DNA of 42,764 bases. It comes from Chara braunii (taxonomy: Eukaryota > Streptophyta > Charophyceae > Charales > Characeae). Both the position numbers and the translations under genes were made by a program. Below the pieces are notes generated by a model. The model searched no databases, was not told the DNA's origin, and saw only the letters and a program-made list of their open reading frames with translations. Below, piece after piece: positions 40,807 to 42,764 of the stretch (position 1 is its first letter; each line of letters begins with the position of its first letter). Location: the NCBI GenBank assembly GCA_003427395.1, contig BFEA01000647.1, positions 75,298 to 118,061 of the forward strand, given 5' to 3'.

Positions 40807-41176
40807 GAGGGAGATCCCACTAGCCATGTATTTGGAGAATTTCGGACCAGGTGCAGACGGTGTGTGACGATCAGCCATCGTGGATTGGGCCGTAAATCAG
40901 CAGCATCCCGTTTCGCGAATAACACGCGCGAAAATGACGGTTGTTTTTGCCCTCTCATTGGGCTTCTTTTTTTTTTTTTTTTTGTGTGTGTGGTTGTCGT
41001 CTTGCGACGGAACGTGCTAAGATTTGTCCTTTTTTTTTTTCGCACTCAAATATTTTATAGCACGTTTGATTCATGGTGAAGGCAAGGGTGACTGGCTTCA
41101 TCTCTGGAATGTGATTGTGGCTTGGGAGTTTTTTTTTTTGGGAGGGTTTGATCCCCTCACCTACAGCAAATACAAC

Positions 41177-41212
<36 letters not shown>

Positions 41213-41590
41213 AGCATGGAAATACCGAGGCAATTGGGTTTTGTATGACTCTTACATTGTCAGCGAGAAGGACCAGAGTGCGCTTCCGCCCATTTCAAGG
41301 AAGGCGCAGACTACTGTGAATGAATGTGGTCCGTGTGCCCACTCACATGCAGTCGTCTTGACTGCCATGACCATGGTCAGTGAATCATACCCTGACATCT
41401 GACACGCGGCCTGGAAGAGACACGGTGGGTGGGAAGAGCACTTTCATTTCTTTTTTTTTTGCATTTTTCCCGTCATTTCTATTGTCATGAAATGGTTTTT
41501 CCTTTTCATTTTCCCTATTTCACGCTGCCGCCCACCCGTCCCACACCTGTCACACTGATCCAAATACATATGGCTAGTGGGATCTCCCTC
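40807..41590. mobile_element. 784-bp non-autonomous element with about 30-bp TIRs
   Basis: Left end GAGGGAGATCCCACTAGCCA then TGTATTTGG; the right end is its complement with a 2-bp insertion (ATATGGCTAGTGGGATCTCC then CTC). CTG at 40804-40806 and 41591-41593 fits a 3-bp target duplication. The inner TCCCACTAGC is shared with the foldback family at 29214. Interior: T-runs, an A-run at about 41181-41210 and no transposase. Confidence 0.8.
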
Positions 41591-41619
41591 CTGGGCTCAT
41601 CATGACTGAAATAAGTTCA

Positions 41620-42080
41620 AATAACCATCCTCAATGTCTTTTTTTTTTTTTCTTTTTTTTTTTGTTGGGTTCAACCCTTCAATTATAAGAAATTAACCGG
41701 AGGCCTGGGAACTCACAATTCAACCCGGAGTTATCCTGGCAGCTTCAGCCAGTTTAGCTTACGAGCATTGCTCGGGGACAATACGACAAAAGGCCAGGAA
41801 AAATCTAGGAACAGAATAATGCCTAACTTAGGCCGCTGTCCTGAAATCCTAGCCTGAGGAACAAAAACAAACGTCACAGACCTGAAGAATCTAACAAACC
41901 AAAAGAAGGCATCACAAAGCTCCAATACTAGCCCTAAAATTCTATCTAAAGCTATACCCTCGACCTACCCCAACACCAAGATACACGAAACTGCCTAAAG
42001 CGGCACGACGGACCTCTAGGACTGACAAAACCCCCATTGCTCCCTACATCCTTCAAAACCGACTGCCTTCCTCCTACGGA
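41620..42080 (-). other. Probable 3' region of the LINE at 42.1-42.7 kb
   Basis: Lies downstream of the LINE frame on its strand. It contains no domain, a 64-residue frame of no known family, and a T-rich block at 41638-41662. Confidence 0.4.
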
Positions 42081-42113
42081 AATTGAACCGAGCAACCAGG
42101 TATAGAAGAGCAT

Positions 42114-42700
42114 CTACGACCAGAACCAATCTGCAAAAACCATTTTGCCACCTACCAAATTTACCAACTTACCTCCAATTCCCCAGGTTTCTCCAAACCA
42201 CAGCAGCAAACCACCAGCTCCTTTCCTTTTCCAGTCTGCCTGAATTAGACGACGGAGGGAAGATTTGAACATTGTTCTGATTTCCTTATTAGACATTTCT
42301 CTCCCCTCAAATACCCGCAATTTTCTTTCTTTCCAGATGAGCTCACAGCCAACCGCTCCGGCAGCTTGAGCGACGTAGCCCCAGCCTTTGTCCAAATCCA
42401 AACTATCTGGAATTCCACCCAACAAAACCCACTCCCGATCCCACAGTAATACTTTCCCAGAACACTCATCCCAAAAGGCACTCCACCACTTCCATATTCA
42501 ATTTGAAGCCGGACAGTCAAACCAGATGTGTGGGGTAGACTCAAATGCCCAGTTACACCTTTTACAGGTCAAGTCCACATCCATACCTCTCTGTGTTAAA
42601 CAGACTGCCGACGGTGTAGCCAGCAGGGTAGGCAACCACAGATTAACTGCCAGCCTGAGGCTGGGAGTCTGGCATAGCTGAGACCAACATTTAGAGACTG
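42114..42700 (-). pseudogene. LINE ORF2 C-terminal remnant with zinc knuckle
   Basis: The minus-strand frame contains RLAVNLWLP, then CKRCNWAFESTPHIWFDC, a C-x2-C-x8-H-x4-C knuckle of the zf-RVT type at the end of plant LINE reverse transcriptases. After an in-frame TGA (42498-42500) the same frame continues with WDREWVLLGG and CELIWKERKLRVFEG, the tryptophan-rich tail typical of these proteins. The stop and the missing RT core make it a pseudogene. It covers a part of ORF2 further downstream than the remnant at 35831-36889. Confidence 0.85.
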
Positions 42701-42702
42701 CC

Positions 42703-42708
<6 letters not shown>

Positions 42709-42764
<56 letters not shown>
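42709..42764. repeat. Poly-T at the window edge
   Basis: A T homopolymer of over 50 bp runs to the end of the window and cuts the LINE frame upstream. Its true length is unknown. Confidence 0.9.

Overview
The window looks like nuclear DNA of a green-plant-lineage eukaryote. Three things point that way: a plant-type P/U cyclin, a cytosolic class II tRNA-Leu with perfect internal pol III boxes, and U6 snRNA-derived sequences of plant-like sequence. The density of microsatellites, SINEs, LINE remnants and small DNA transposons, plus assembly gaps (525 N at 30432-30956; single N at 8450, 25346, 32445 and 32473), fits a repeat-rich genome such as a charophyte alga. The species assignment is inference only. 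There are no bacterial operons, no CRISPR array and no phage.

Only two sequences look like intact host genes: a cyclin of the Pho80-like P/U family at the left edge (17-853, minus strand) and tRNA-Leu(CAG) at 5686-5765. Everything else I can support is repetitive.

1-5.6 kb holds the cyclin gene, its upstream region and many simple repeats. 5.7-14 kb holds the tRNA, two small DNA transposons with 3-bp target duplications (6297-6704 and 12840-12993), a microsatellite-bearing tandem duplication (6.9-7.7 kb), duplicated blocks, and unrecognised low-repeat DNA (9.5-12.8 kb). 14-20.6 kb holds two members of an element with 8-bp target duplications (hAT-like; 14558-14918 and 19888-20542), a 29-bp minisatellite (15.5-16.1 kb) and a foldback cluster (17.2-17.5 kb). 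21-33.5 kb is a nest of palindromic MITEs, tRNA-derived SINEs, four U6 snRNA-derived fragments, a foldback element and two copies of a roughly 1.1-1.2 kb repeat (17.6-18.8 and 32.3-33.4 kb). 33.5-42.8 kb holds three members of one SINE family, two LINE reverse-transcriptase remnants (35.8-36.9 and 42.1-42.7 kb), a 94-bp CACTA-ended element and a 784-bp inverted-repeat element.

The most informative features are insertions with readable target duplications. A full-length U6 retrocopy sits inside a SINE with a 15-17 bp duplication. A 143-bp MITE with TTAA duplication sits inside another SINE whose empty site can be read from a sister copy. The two 8-bp-TSD elements and the mini-CACTA are equally clear. 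Together these show past LINE-driven retrotransposition acting on tRNA- and U6-derived RNAs, and activity of several non-autonomous DNA transposon families. No intact transposase or reverse transcriptase is present, so the enzymes must be encoded elsewhere.
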